NCBI GenBank assembly: GCA_030681645.1
Contig: JAUXRX010000015.1
Coordinates: 306,784-370,783, forward strand
Direction of reading: 5' to 3'
DNA from: Archangium sp.
GTDB lineage: Bacteria; Myxococcota; Myxococcia; Myxococcales; Myxococcaceae
Length of the DNA: 64,000 nt
The position numbers were made by a program, and so were the translations under genes. Every line of letters begins with the position of its first letter. Position 1 is the stretch's first letter. Positions 25,389 through 34,752 of this stretch are shown in pieces. The notes under the pieces are model-generated. The model made no database searches, was not told where the DNA came from, and was given only the letters and a program-made list of their open reading frames with translations.

Positions 25389-26836
25389 ACCGACAAGACC
25401 TCAAGCACTTCCTCGGCGGCGTGGCCCGCGCCATTCCCCGCACCACGCGCTGGCCCCTGAGCACCTGGGGGCTCACCCGCAATGCGGGCGGCGAGCTCAA
25501 GCGCGGCGGCGTGGCCCTGGGCGGCCTGCTCGAGCGCTACCGCTCGCCGCTGTACGTGCTCGACCAGGCGCGCCTCGACGGCAACGCGGCGCGCTTCCTC
25601 GCCACGCCGCCCGGCTGCGCGCGCGGCGCCGAGCCGTACTACTCGTACAAGACCAACCCCGTGCCGCGCGTGCTGCAGCGGCTGCACCTGCAGGGCGTGG
25701 GGGCGGAGGTGGCGAGCCCATACGAGCTGTGGCTGGCGCTCGAGCTGGGCGTGCCCCCTTCGGCCATCGTGTTCGACGCCCCGGCCAAGACGCCCGACGC
25801 GGTGGCGCTGGCCATCGACCGCGGCGTCGGGCTGATCAACCTCAACGGCCGCGGCGAGATCGCGCTGGTGGCCGAGCTCGCGCGGGCGCGCCACAAGCGC
25901 CCCCGGGTGGGCCTGCGGGTGGTGGTGCCGGGCGGGCGGGCCGGGCAGTTCGGCGAGCGCATCGAGACCGGGGCCGCGCTGGAGGCGTTCCGCGAGGCGA
26001 GGGCGCGGCCCGAGCTCGACGTGGTGGGCCTGCACTCGCACGTGAACGGGGAGATCTCCACCAGCGCCGGGCTGGAGGCTCTGGTCACCCCCATGCTCGC
26101 CTTCACCGAGCGGCTCCGCCGCGAGCTGGGCCTCGAGCTCGAGGTGCTCGACTTCGGCGGCAACCTCGCCTGCCCCACCGTGGCCCGCCTGCCGGCGCGG
26201 GCCCTGCGGCTCGCCGTCACCTTCGGGCGCGAGCCGGATCCCCGGCCCCCCGAGGCGGTGCTGACCATCGAGGACTACCTGGCGCAGCTCATCAGCAGGG
26301 TCGAGCGCCACGCCACGGCGCGCGGCGTCGCCCGCCCGCGCATCTTCCTCGAGCCGGGCCGGGCGATGACGAGCGACACGATGATGCTGCTGACCCGGGT
26401 GCTCTCGGTGCGGGGCCGCGACGATGCGGGCGCGACCTGGGCGATCCTCGATGCGGGCATCAACGTCGCCGAGCCGGTGCCGCACGAGTACCACCACCTG
26501 CTGGCGGTGGCCCCGCGCAGCGCCGAGACCCAGCGCTACCGGCTCACCGGCCCCAGCTGCACCATGGGCGATCTGCTCTACCCGGCCTGGGAGCTGCCCG
26601 AGCTGGCGGCCGGCGACGCGCTGGCGATCATGGACACCGGCGCGTACTTCGTGCCGCTCTCCACCTGCTTCTCCTTCGCCCGGCCGGCGATCGTCTCGGT
26701 GCACGACGGCCAGGTGGAAGAGCTGCGGCGCGCGGAGACCTTCGAAGACCTGGTGGCGCGCGACCAGCTCGCACCTCCGCGCGTGAAGGAGCCTCGGCGT
26801 TCCTGGCCCGCTGCCCGGGTGGACCTGAGGCACTGA
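25385..26836 (+). CDS. PLP-dependent fold-type III decarboxylase (LysA/ornithine decarboxylase family)
   Basis: 483 residues. PLP lysine in YYSYKTNPVPRVL (about residue 85), the LHSHVNG histidine, FGGNLACP (glycine loop), EPGRAM, and the C-terminal GPSCTMGDLLYP with the conserved Cys/Asp of the dimer active site. The family decarboxylates diaminopimelate, ornithine or arginine, or related substrates. The metabolic gene set suggests a dedicated amine donor for a tailored product rather than lysine synthesis, but the substrate cannot be told. Last gene of the cassette; it converges on the sensor operon 4 bases later. Confidence 0.85.
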   Translation: MNRQDLKHFLGGVARAIPRTTRWPLSTWGLTRNAGGELKRGGVALGGLLERYRSPLYVLDQARLDGNAARFLATPPGCARGAEPYYSYKTNPVPRVLQRLHLQGVGAEVASPYELWLALELGVPPSAIVFDAPAKTPDAVALAIDRGVGLINLNGRGEIALVAELARARHKRPRVGLRVVVPGGRAGQFGERIETGAALEAFREARARPELDVVGLHSHVNGEISTSAGLEALVTPMLAFTERLRRELGLELEVLDFGGNLACPTVARLPARALRLAVTFGREPDPRPPEAVLTIEDYLAQLISRVERHATARGVARPRIFLEPGRAMTSDTMMLLTRVLSVRGRDDAGATWAILDAGINVAEPVPHEYHHLLAVAPRSAETQRYRLTGPSCTMGDLLYPAWELPELAAGDALAIMDTGAYFVPLSTCFSFARPAIVSVHDGQVEELRRAETFEDLVARDQLAPPRVKEPRRSWPAARVDLRH

Positions 26837-26840
26837 AACG

Positions 26841-27932
26841 TCAGGCCGTCGCCACCACCGGCAGCCGCACGTGGAAGGTGGTGCCCTTGCCCACCGTGCT
26901 GCTCACCTGGATGCTGCCGCCCAGTTCCTCGACGATCTGCTTCGAGATGGCGAGGCCCAGCCCGGTGCCGCCGTCGGCCTTGGTGGTGAAGAACGGGTCG
27001 AAGACGCGGTTGAGCACCTCTGCGGGAATGCCCGAGCCGTTGTCCTCGACGGTGAGCAGCGCGGTGCCGTCGGTGGTGGCCAGGGTCACGCTGAGCAGGT
27101 TGCGTTGCCGCTGCGCCGGGTCGAAGGCCTCCAGCGCGTTGACCAGGAGGTTGAGCACCACCTGGCCCAGGCGGGTGCGCGAGCCCCGAATGGGCGGCAC
27201 GTCGGTGGCGAAGAGCTTGAGCTGGCCGCGGTGCCGCGCCTCGCCCAGCGCCGAGCGCACCGCGAACTCGACCACCTCGCGGAAGTTCACGTCTTCGTCG
27301 GTGCGCGACCGGGTGGACAGCTCGACCGAGCTGATGATGTCGCCGATCGCCTGCACCGAGGTGCGCGAGTCGCGCAGGGCGTCGCGCAGGGTCTTCTGCT
27401 CCGAGACGTCGCCGACCAGGTCGGTCACCAGCTCGAGGTTCATGGTCAGCGCGGTGAGCGGCCCCCGCAGCTCGTGGGCCACGCCCATGGCGATCACCCC
27501 CAGCGAGTACATGCGCTCGGTCTCGCGCATGCGCCGCTCGAGCTCGTTGGCCCAGCGCACGGCGCTGTAGCGCTCCACCGCCTGCACCAGCACCTGGCGC
27601 AGCTCCACCGGTTCCCAGGGCTTGCGCAGGTAGAGGTGCACGTGGCCGCGGTTGATGGCGTCGATGGCCGCCTCGAGATCCGAGTAGGCCGTCATGAGGA
27701 TGCGCACCGTGTCGGGGAACTCGGCGCGCACCGCCGCCAGCAGGTCCACGCCCGACATGCCGGGCATGCGTTGATCGGCCACCAGCACGGCGACCTCCTG
27801 CTTGCGCATCAGCTCGAGCGCGGTGGCGCCACTGGGCGCGGTGACGACCTGCACCGTGCCGCGGAGGCCGGCCGCGAAGACCACCAGGTTGGCGGCCTCG
27901 TCGTCGACGTAGAGAACGAAAGGAGAGCTCAC
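26841..27932 (-). CDS. Receiver-histidine kinase (REC-HisKA-HATPase)
   Basis: 363 residues from GTG 27932, which overlaps the upstream stop by 4 bases (GTGA). N-terminal receiver: VLYVDDE, phospho-Asp in VADQRMPGMSG and the switch Lys in LRKPWEP. The kinase H-box is VAHELRGPLTAL, followed by the N box NLLVNALEAF, G1 VEDNGSGIP, F-box DPFFTTK and G2 GTGLGLAIS. This reverse layout suggests a kinase controlled by its own receiver domain, probably phosphorylated by the large hybrid kinase encoded next door. Confidence 0.9.
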   Translation of the reverse strand: MSSPFVLYVDDEAANLVVFAAGLRGTVQVVTAPSGATALELMRKQEVAVLVADQRMPGMSGVDLLAAVRAEFPDTVRILMTAYSDLEAAIDAINRGHVHLYLRKPWEPVELRQVLVQAVERYSAVRWANELERRMRETERMYSLGVIAMGVAHELRGPLTALTMNLELVTDLVGDVSEQKTLRDALRDSRTSVQAIGDIISSVELSTRSRTDEDVNFREVVEFAVRSALGEARHRGQLKLFATDVPPIRGSRTRLGQVVLNLLVNALEAFDPAQRQRNLLSVTLATTDGTALLTVEDNGSGIPAEVLNRVFDPFFTTKADGGTGLGLAISKQIVEELGGSIQVSSTVGKGTTFHVRLPVVATA

Positions 27933-30742
27933 TGGGTGCCTCTGGGAAGCTCGACGGTGAAGGCCGTACCACCACCGGGCCGGGGCGCAAACCGCAAGTC
28001 GCCGCCCCACCGCAAGAGCGACTGTTTGGAAAGGTAGAGACCGAGCCCCGTGCCCTCGCCCGGGCTGCGGGTGGTGAAGAACGGGTCGAACAGGCGCGAG
28101 GCGATCTCGAGGGGCACGCCGGGGCCGTCGTCGGCCACCACGATGTGCACCTTCTCCCCCGCCTCCTTCACCTCGACCCACAGGTGCTTCGCGGGTGAGC
28201 GGATGCCGTTGTCGAGCAGGTTGACGAAGATCTGGTTGAGCTCGGCCGCCGAGGCCACCACCGGCGCGTCGGTCGAATAATCGCGGTGCACCTCGATGCC
28301 CACCAGCCGGTGCTCGAGCAGCCGCAAGGTCGAGTCGAGGCCCGCGCGGGGATCCACCGGGCGCAGGCCGCCGCCGTCACCGGGGCTGACGTGGGTGAGC
28401 AGCGCGCCGCTGATGACGTTGATCCGCTCGGCGCCGTCGGCGATCACCTCGAGCAGCCGTTGATCCGTCTCGTCGAGGCCCGGCCGGTCTTGCAGGGCGC
28501 GCACGCCGTTGAGCACCGCGTTCACCGGGTTTCGGACCTCGTGGCCCACGCCGGCCGCCAGCGTCCCCACCGCCGCCAGCCGCGCCTGCGCGGTGACCTG
28601 CAGCGAGAGCGAGCGCAGCCGCAGCTGCGCCTGCACGCGCGCCACCAGCACCCGCGGGTGGAACGGCTTCTCGACGAATTCGTCGGCGCCCGCGGCGAAG
28701 CCCTCGATGGCCGCGTCGGTGCCCCCGCGCGCGGTGAGGAGGATCACCGGCGTGGCGGCCAGCACCGGGTCCGCCTTGATCGCCTGGCACAGCTGCGTGC
28801 CGCTCAGGCCCGGCATCATCACGTCGCTGAGCACCAGGTCGGGCCTCAGCTTCTTCACCGCCTCGAGCCCCGCCGTGCCGTCGGGCGCGACCATCACCTC
28901 GAAAGGCGCCGAGAGCAGGTCCACCAGCATCGCCCGCACGTCGGGGTTGTCTTCCACCACCAGCACGCGCCCGCGCCGCGCCCCATCGAAGCTGACCGGC
29001 GCAGTGCCCAGCGCCTTGGGGGTGAGGGCCGGCATGCCGCGCTCCAGCCCGGGCCGCGCCTCCAGCTCGGCGTCAGAGGCCCGCCGCGCCTGCGCGCCCT
29101 CGACCTGCACCCGGCGGCGCTCGAGCACCTCGGGGCTGATGTGCGCCTTGCCCCGGCGCAGCGAGATGGTGAAGGCCGCGCCGTGGCCCAGCTCGCTCTC
29201 GACCGAGAGCCGGCCGCCGTGCAGCTCCACCAGGTTCCGCGCCAGCGCCAGGCCGATGCCCACGCCGCCCACGCGGCGGGTCGCACCCTCTTCGGCCTGG
29301 TAGTAGCGCTCGAAGATGCGGGGCAGATCGGCGGGGGCGATGCCCGGCCCGGTGTCCTTCACCGTGACCTTCACCTCGGTGTCCGTCTCCTCGACGCGCA
29401 GCGTGACCGCGCCGCCCGCGGGGGTGAACTTGAACGCGTTGCCCAGCAGGTTCGAGAGCGCGCTGTCGAGGCGGTGCGAGTCGCCCCAGAGATCGGTGGT
29501 GGACTCGAGGCCTTCCACCACCAGCTTGATGCCCCGGGCTTCCGCGGCGCTGGCGAAGAGCGTTCCGAGCTGGCGGGCCATCGCCCCCATGTCGAGCGAG
29601 GCGAGGTCGAGGCGCAGCTGGCCGGCGTCGATGCGCGAGAGATCGAGGAGGTCGTCGATCAACCGCAGCAGGCGCGAGGCGTTGCGACGCAGGCCCTCGA
29701 GCAGGCGGCGCTCTTCGGGGGTGATGGTCTGGCTGAGCCGATCGTCGAGCGGCGCGAGGATGAGGGTGAGCGGCGTGCGCAGCTCGTGCGAGACGTTGGC
29801 GAAGAACTCGCTCTTGAGGGCGTCGAGCTGGCGCAACCGCTCGAGCGCGGCCGACAGCTCGGCGGTGCGCTCGGTGACGCGTTGATCGAGCTCGACGTTC
29901 GCCTTGTGGATGACGTCGGCCCGTTCCTGCAGCTCCATCAACGACTGCCGCATGCCCTGGGTGGTCTGCTCGAGCAGCGCGTCTTTCTGCTCGGCCAGCC
30001 GCCGCACGTCGCGCCACGCGCCCAGCCCGAAGCCCGCCGCTGCCAGCGCCACCACCAGCTCGGGCAAGCCCCTGCCGAGCAGGCCGACGACCGCGAACGA
30101 AGCGGCCGCGCCCAGTCCGGCCCCCAGCCAGCGGCGCCAGAGGCCGGGTGGCGGGTTCTGCCAGCTCAGCTCGTAGCGGCAGCAGTCAGCGCCGTTCACC
30201 TGGCACTGCCGTTCGATCACCTGGGCGCGGGGCAGGCCCCAGATGGTGGGGAACGCGGCGAAGTTCGCCATGCGCCCCAGGCACGAGTTGCGGTTGCGCT
30301 CGGCCCGCTGGAGGCTCTTGTACGTCATGGTCATCGACCAGGGCGTGCTCTGCTCGATCTCGAAGCGGCCGGCGCGGTTGAAGTCAGGCGAAGACTCGAC
30401 GGTCTTCCGGTACGCCAGCATCGGGCTGCCGACGCCGCGGAGGATGTAATAGGCAAACCCCAGCGCCTCGGGCGTGGCGATGTTCTTGCCGGCGTACGTC
30501 ATGAAGTCGGGGTCGCCCGAGCCGCGCACCAGCTCGTCGAAGAGCAGCTCGAGGAAGTCGAGCGAGATCCAGTTGTTGGGCTCGGCGAGGTAGTCGAGGG
30601 ACAGCGGCATGGGCCGCTCGCGCCAGAGCGCCTCGAGCCGCTCGCGCCCGTAGCGGATCTCGAAGCTCATCAAGAACGTCTTGAGCAGCCGGGCCCCGAT
30701 CTCCGGGCGATCCCACTGCCGCTCCACACCCGCCGTCGTCAT
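27929..30742 (-). CDS. Large hybrid sensor kinase with two kinase cores
   Basis: 937 residues. N-terminal sensory domain (about 1-205) resembles V4R/heme-NO-type domains in its end pattern (CQVNGADCCRYELSW), but the assignment is tentative. Two membrane helices follow (around 212-245), then a coiled coil. Kinase core one is SHELRTPLTLI with DTGPGIAPADL and IGLALARNL. A receiver (VLVVEDNPDVRAM, LSDVMMPG) comes next, then kinase core two with GVGHEVRNPVNAV and ADDGPGVP...GTGLGLYLS. Two full cores around one receiver make a built-in phosphorelay likely. It is joined by 4-base overlaps on both sides. Confidence 0.88.
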   Translation of the reverse strand: MTTAGVERQWDRPEIGARLLKTFLMSFEIRYGRERLEALWRERPMPLSLDYLAEPNNWISLDFLELLFDELVRGSGDPDFMTYAGKNIATPEALGFAYYILRGVGSPMLAYRKTVESSPDFNRAGRFEIEQSTPWSMTMTYKSLQRAERNRNSCLGRMANFAAFPTIWGLPRAQVIERQCQVNGADCCRYELSWQNPPPGLWRRWLGAGLGAAASFAVVGLLGRGLPELVVALAAAGFGLGAWRDVRRLAEQKDALLEQTTQGMRQSLMELQERADVIHKANVELDQRVTERTAELSAALERLRQLDALKSEFFANVSHELRTPLTLILAPLDDRLSQTITPEERRLLEGLRRNASRLLRLIDDLLDLSRIDAGQLRLDLASLDMGAMARQLGTLFASAAEARGIKLVVEGLESTTDLWGDSHRLDSALSNLLGNAFKFTPAGGAVTLRVEETDTEVKVTVKDTGPGIAPADLPRIFERYYQAEEGATRRVGGVGIGLALARNLVELHGGRLSVESELGHGAAFTISLRRGKAHISPEVLERRRVQVEGAQARRASDAELEARPGLERGMPALTPKALGTAPVSFDGARRGRVLVVEDNPDVRAMLVDLLSAPFEVMVAPDGTAGLEAVKKLRPDLVLSDVMMPGLSGTQLCQAIKADPVLAATPVILLTARGGTDAAIEGFAAGADEFVEKPFHPRVLVARVQAQLRLRSLSLQVTAQARLAAVGTLAAGVGHEVRNPVNAVLNGVRALQDRPGLDETDQRLLEVIADGAERINVISGALLTHVSPGDGGGLRPVDPRAGLDSTLRLLEHRLVGIEVHRDYSTDAPVVASAAELNQIFVNLLDNGIRSPAKHLWVEVKEAGEKVHIVVADDGPGVPLEIASRLFDPFFTTRSPGEGTGLGLYLSKQSLLRWGGDLRFAPRPGGGTAFTVELPRGTQ

Positions 30743-31527
30743 CGCTGCCGGGTGCCTACCACGGTCAGCACCACGGCGTACTTGAGCGCGTCCGGGTCGG
30801 CCAACAACGCGAGGTACGCGTCAGCGAATTGACGGTAGCGACGTTCGTCCCCGAAGGTCTTGATGGCCACCGGCGCCAGCACCTCGAAGCGCTGGGTGTA
30901 ATCGGCCACCAGGCGCGAGTCGGCCCCGGCCGAGATGTAGAGCGACGAGAGGTGCACCGAGACGTCCTGGAGGCCGGCCTTCCTGAAGAGGGTGAACAGC
31001 TTGCGGCCGATGTAGAAGTCGAAGCCGGTGGCCGAGAGCGCGCTCATGAAGGGCTCGATGCCCTCTTCGATCGCCGCCGGGCGCGGCCAGAACGCGAGGC
31101 CATGGCCGTCGATGTCGGCCACCGCCACCCGCCCGCCGGGCCGGGTGACCCGAATGAGCTCGCGCAGCGCCACGTCGGGCTCGCGCAGGTACTCGAAGAC
31201 GAACTGGCTCCAGGTGAAGTCGAAGGCCGCGTCGGGCAGGCCCGTGGCCGGCAACGCGCCCAACTGCACCACCGCGTTGCGCGCCCCCCGCACCAGCTTG
31301 CGGGCCTCGTCGACCCGCTCCTGGCTCATGTCCACGCCCATCACCGAGCCGTCGTTGCCCACGATGTCGAGCATGGTGGGGATGACGGCGCCCGAGCCGC
31401 ACCCGATGTCGGCCACCCGCTGCCCACGGCACAGCCCCGCCTGCAGCAGCCGCACCGAGCTGGGGTTGGCTCGTTCCTGGAGAATCAGGCGCTGGCCTTC
31501 CTTGGTGGACTCCATCAGGTAGCTCAT
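30739..31527 (-). CDS. SAM-dependent methyltransferase (class I)
   Basis: 262 residues. SAM-binding motif I VADIGCGSGAVIP (about 45-57), acidic loop GVDMSQERV, motif LPDAAFDFTWSQFVFEYL and the post-II segment LIRVTRPGGRVAVADID. The ATG at 31527 overlaps the previous stop (ATGA). Placed inside a kinase/PilZ operon, it may modify a signalling protein or small molecule; the substrate is unknown. Confidence 0.85.
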   Translation of the reverse strand: MSYLMESTKEGQRLILQERANPSSVRLLQAGLCRGQRVADIGCGSGAVIPTMLDIVGNDGSVMGVDMSQERVDEARKLVRGARNAVVQLGALPATGLPDAAFDFTWSQFVFEYLREPDVALRELIRVTRPGGRVAVADIDGHGLAFWPRPAAIEEGIEPFMSALSATGFDFYIGRKLFTLFRKAGLQDVSVHLSSLYISAGADSRLVADYTQRFEVLAPVAIKTFGDERRYRQFADAYLALLADPDALKYAVVLTVVGTRQR

Positions 31528-33998
31528 GCGGTCGGCCTCTCCGGCTCGACGTGGCCGGCGTGCGGGGTTTCTTCCTTCTCGTGCCTGCGAATGCGCGCGA
31601 ACACGGCGATCATCTGGCTGGTGATCTCCCGCACCACCGAGCGGTGCGCGCCGAACTCGTTCATGCCGCCCAGGCTGACGAAGCCGAGCGCGGTGAGCGG
31701 GGCGACGTCGCCGGCCGAGGCGTGGCATTCCGCCTCCCTGCGCCCCTGGGCCGCGTAGAAGCGGGCTGCGTACGAGGCGAGGGAGACCCGGGCGTCATTG
31801 GCGAGCGGGCCGCGGGGGTCGACGAGGAAGATCCTGAACGAGCTGTACATCTCGGCCCAGAAGAGCCCGTCAGACATGCCCTCGAGCAGCGCCCAGCCCA
31901 GCGGCGCGCCGTGACGGTCCTCCACCACCGCCAGCGAGCGCCCGCGCACCAGCCCCAGCCCCGCGTAGCGGCTGGAGAGGGTCTCGAGGTGCAGCTCGCC
32001 CTGCACCAGATCGTCGCTCAACAGCTTCACCGGGTCTTCCAACGCCCCGACCACCGAGAGGAAAGAGCGCTCGTCGTCGGGGGTCGCCTCCCGCACCCGC
32101 AGGGGCCCGGGCGGCGGGAGTGCGTCGAGCGAGAGGCGCATCGGCTCGAAGTAGGCGAGGTAGGTGAGCCCCGGCCACAACACCCGCATCGACATCGCGC
32201 CGTAGATGCGCGAGGCCCAGCGGTTCGAGGCGCGCCACAACCCACGCACGTACTCGATGTCGGGCAGGGCCTCGCCGTAGTCGAAGCTCAGGCACATCAG
32301 TTGCTGCGAGAGCGCGGCCGAGCGATGAAACCCCGACCTCACCAGGAGGTGCTGCGAGAGCCAGGTACGGGAATAGATGCGCAGCCCCGAGGAATGCCCG
32401 TCGAGCTCGCCGTTGCGGAGGATGACGAAGGTCTTCCCCAGCCCGTGCGTGCCGTCGCCCAGCAGCCCGTGCGTGCGCTCAGGGGCGAGCTCGCCGGCCC
32501 CGGAATGATCTCGCCACACCGCACCTTCGTCCTTGAAGAAGTCCCAGATGCGCTGAAACGGCACCTGCGAGCCGCACTCGGCGCCCACCACCAGGTGCCG
32601 CACGAGCAGGTCGAGCAGCAGCTGGCGCCCGTGCTCCCTGATGCTCGTGAAGTGGAGCCCGCACTTGCGCTCGCTGTCTTCTTCGGTGCCCGCGCGCCCC
32701 ATCGACGCCACCTCGGCGCTGAGCTGAATGCGGCGGCCGTCGACCTCGAACACCACGTCTTCGAGCTGGAGGCCGGGAGGGAACACGTCGACCGCCGGGT
32801 CGACCTGGAAGCTGGCGCCGATCGAGCTGAGGTCGAGCACGGGCCGGGTGACCACCAGCCCGCTGAGCGGCGAGACGACGGTGATCGAGGCCTTGATGCT
32901 GACGGTCGGCATGCGCAGGCTGGTGCGCCGGTGCACCTGGAGCAGAGCCTGGGGCAACGCCACCACCAGCTCCGAAGCGCCGGCGCTGAGCACGCCGGCG
33001 TGCCCTCGGAGCTGCCGGCCGTTGAGCTCGAACGAGAGCGTGATCGCCTGACCCGGCTCCCAGCGGTGACGGTGGGCGACGTCCGGCTCGAGCAGGCGCA
33101 GCCGGCCGCCCTCGAGCCGCACCTCGGCGAAGTGTTGCGAGACGGTGCCGTCGTCGTCGCTCACCGAGAAGGCGCTGCCAGACCGGCCGGCCAGCTTGAG
33201 CAGCGCGCCGATGCGCAGCGCGCTGGTGATGCGGGTGGGCACGTGAGGCACGCGGCGGCGGGTGTCGAAGACGGCCCCGATCAGGTGGGTGTTGGCGCCC
33301 TCGACCCGGCGTACCGTCTGCACGCTGCACGCCACGTCGGCCATGAGCACCGCGTCGCCGCGCCGCAGCGCGGTCAGCGTCAACGCCTCGCCCGGCATCA
33401 GCGCGGCCAGGTTCGCGCTTCCCGGCACGAGCAGCCCGACGCCCTCGTTCGAGACGTCGACGCAGCGCGCGTCGAATGACCCACCCCGCGTCGTCACCGT
33501 GGCGGTGACGGGGGCGGACGTGGGGTGCCTGGGCGAGGCGCGGCGGCGCACCAGGTTCTTGAGCTTCCAGGTCTCGTCGGTCTCGACGGTGAGGAAGTCG
33601 AAGCCGCCCGCGGCGATGCCCTCGAGTTCCTCGAGCACCTCGGAGTCACCGGTGGGGGAGAGCACCACCCTGATGGCGCCGGGCGCCTTGCGCTCGAGAT
33701 CGCCGATGAGCTTCTTGAAGTCGGCGTGGTGAGAGATCACCAGCGAAGGCGGCGGCGAGAGCAGCGGCCCGGCGTCCTTGCGCGACGAGGCCTCGACGTA
33801 GTCGTTCTCCTTCTCTCCGAGGATCACCCGCAGGCGGGCGCGCTCTTCGAGCTGCGGGTGGACGATCAACACGCGGCGGGCGCTCATGACTGCCCCCGGG
33901 CTTCGAGGGGCTGGGCAGGGCTGATCGAGACTGAACGAGGGGACATATGTGTTCTCCATGGTTGTGCCCCCCGGCATCGGTTCTTCGGTCTGCTTCAC
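31524..33998 (-). CDS. Double-PilZ c-di-GMP-binding protein with receiver-like and GNAT-like ends
   Basis: 824 residues from GTG 33998, which overlaps the upstream stop by 4 bases as at every other junction here; an ATG at 33887 is the alternative. A receiver-like N-terminus (VLIVHPQLEERARLRVIL) lacks clear phosphorylation residues. Two PilZ motifs follow: RRRASPR with DVSNEG, and RRTSLR with DLSSIG, with a YcgR-N-like part between them. The C-terminal 300 residues include an acyltransferase-like region (GALEDPVKLLSDDL to EAECHASAG). It is a likely c-di-GMP effector of this signalling operon. Confidence 0.8.
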   Translation of the reverse strand: MKQTEEPMPGGTTMENTYVPSFSLDQPCPAPRSPGAVMSARRVLIVHPQLEERARLRVILGEKENDYVEASSRKDAGPLLSPPPSLVISHHADFKKLIGDLERKAPGAIRVVLSPTGDSEVLEELEGIAAGGFDFLTVETDETWKLKNLVRRRASPRHPTSAPVTATVTTRGGSFDARCVDVSNEGVGLLVPGSANLAALMPGEALTLTALRRGDAVLMADVACSVQTVRRVEGANTHLIGAVFDTRRRVPHVPTRITSALRIGALLKLAGRSGSAFSVSDDDGTVSQHFAEVRLEGGRLRLLEPDVAHRHRWEPGQAITLSFELNGRQLRGHAGVLSAGASELVVALPQALLQVHRRTSLRMPTVSIKASITVVSPLSGLVVTRPVLDLSSIGASFQVDPAVDVFPPGLQLEDVVFEVDGRRIQLSAEVASMGRAGTEEDSERKCGLHFTSIREHGRQLLLDLLVRHLVVGAECGSQVPFQRIWDFFKDEGAVWRDHSGAGELAPERTHGLLGDGTHGLGKTFVILRNGELDGHSSGLRIYSRTWLSQHLLVRSGFHRSAALSQQLMCLSFDYGEALPDIEYVRGLWRASNRWASRIYGAMSMRVLWPGLTYLAYFEPMRLSLDALPPPGPLRVREATPDDERSFLSVVGALEDPVKLLSDDLVQGELHLETLSSRYAGLGLVRGRSLAVVEDRHGAPLGWALLEGMSDGLFWAEMYSSFRIFLVDPRGPLANDARVSLASYAARFYAAQGRREAECHASAGDVAPLTALGFVSLGGMNEFGAHRSVVREITSQMIAVFARIRRHEKEETPHAGHVEPERPTA

Positions 33999-34576
33999 CG
34001 CACTCTCGGCCTCACCAACCCCAGCCCCTCGAGCTTCGTCAGCACCGCCGCGGCCTGCAGCGGTTTAGGTAGGAACGCCGCCGCACCCGCCTCGAGGAAC
34101 TTCTTCTCGAGGTCCGCGCTGGGCCGGCCGCTCATCGCCAGCACCGCGATGTGCGCGGTCTCTTCCGACGCCTTGAGGCGGCGGCACACCTCGAGGCCGT
34201 CCATGCCCGGCATGTACGAATCGAGCAGCACCACCTCGGGCCGGTTGAGCCCCACCTTGAGCAGCCCGTCGAGCGCGCTCTCGGCCAGCGACACCTCGAT
34301 GCGGGAATCGGCGCGCTGCAGGAAGGTGCCGAGCGCGCGCAGCCAGGTGGCCTCGTCGTCGATCACCAGCAGGCGCACCCGATCGCTCTCCAGCTCGCGG
34401 GGCACCGGCAGCTGGTGCGCGCGCAGGAAGTCCACCAGCTCCTCGCAGGCCACGCGCCGGTGCCCGCCGGGCGTGCGAAACGCCCGCAGCTTGCCCTGCT
34501 CGATCCACTTGAGGACGGACGAGGGGCTCACCTGAACGAGGGAGGCGACTTCGTGGGAGGTGAAGATCCGGTTCAT
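33995..34576 (-). CDS. MerR/excisionase-type HTH plus receiver response regulator
   Basis: 193 residues from the ATG at 34576. N-terminal DNA-binding helix-turn-helix of the excisionase type (TSHEVASLVQVSPSSVLKWI, then FRTPGGHRR). The receiver follows: LLVIDDEATW, phospho-Asp in VLLDSYMPGMDG and switch Lys in FLPKPL. Such proteins link phosphorylation to DNA or promoter binding. First gene of the five-gene sensory operon that runs to 26841. Confidence 0.88.
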   Translation of the reverse strand: MNRIFTSHEVASLVQVSPSSVLKWIEQGKLRAFRTPGGHRRVACEELVDFLRAHQLPVPRELESDRVRLLVIDDEATWLRALGTFLQRADSRIEVSLAESALDGLLKVGLNRPEVVLLDSYMPGMDGLEVCRRLKASEETAHIAVLAMSGRPSADLEKKFLEAGAAAFLPKPLQAAAVLTKLEGLGLVRPRVR

Positions 34577-34752
34577 GGGGGGCGTAAACAGGAAGTGAAG
34601 GAAAAGTAGAATTAACAGGATTGGGGCGCAAGGAGGGCGGAGTAGCCCGGTGTGCACTCCTGTGGGCACGTGAGCACTTCAGGTGGAATTGACCGACCCG
34701 CGCGTTCCGCGAAATACGTCTGCCTCAAAGGGGCTACCCGCGAGGGGGCCAG

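Noticed and set aside
21577..26836. Exosortase-type (PEP-CTERM) locus
   Set aside because: An acyltransferase and a PLP decarboxylase fit that pattern, but no exosortase, acyl-CoA ligase or PEP-CTERM protein is present in the window.
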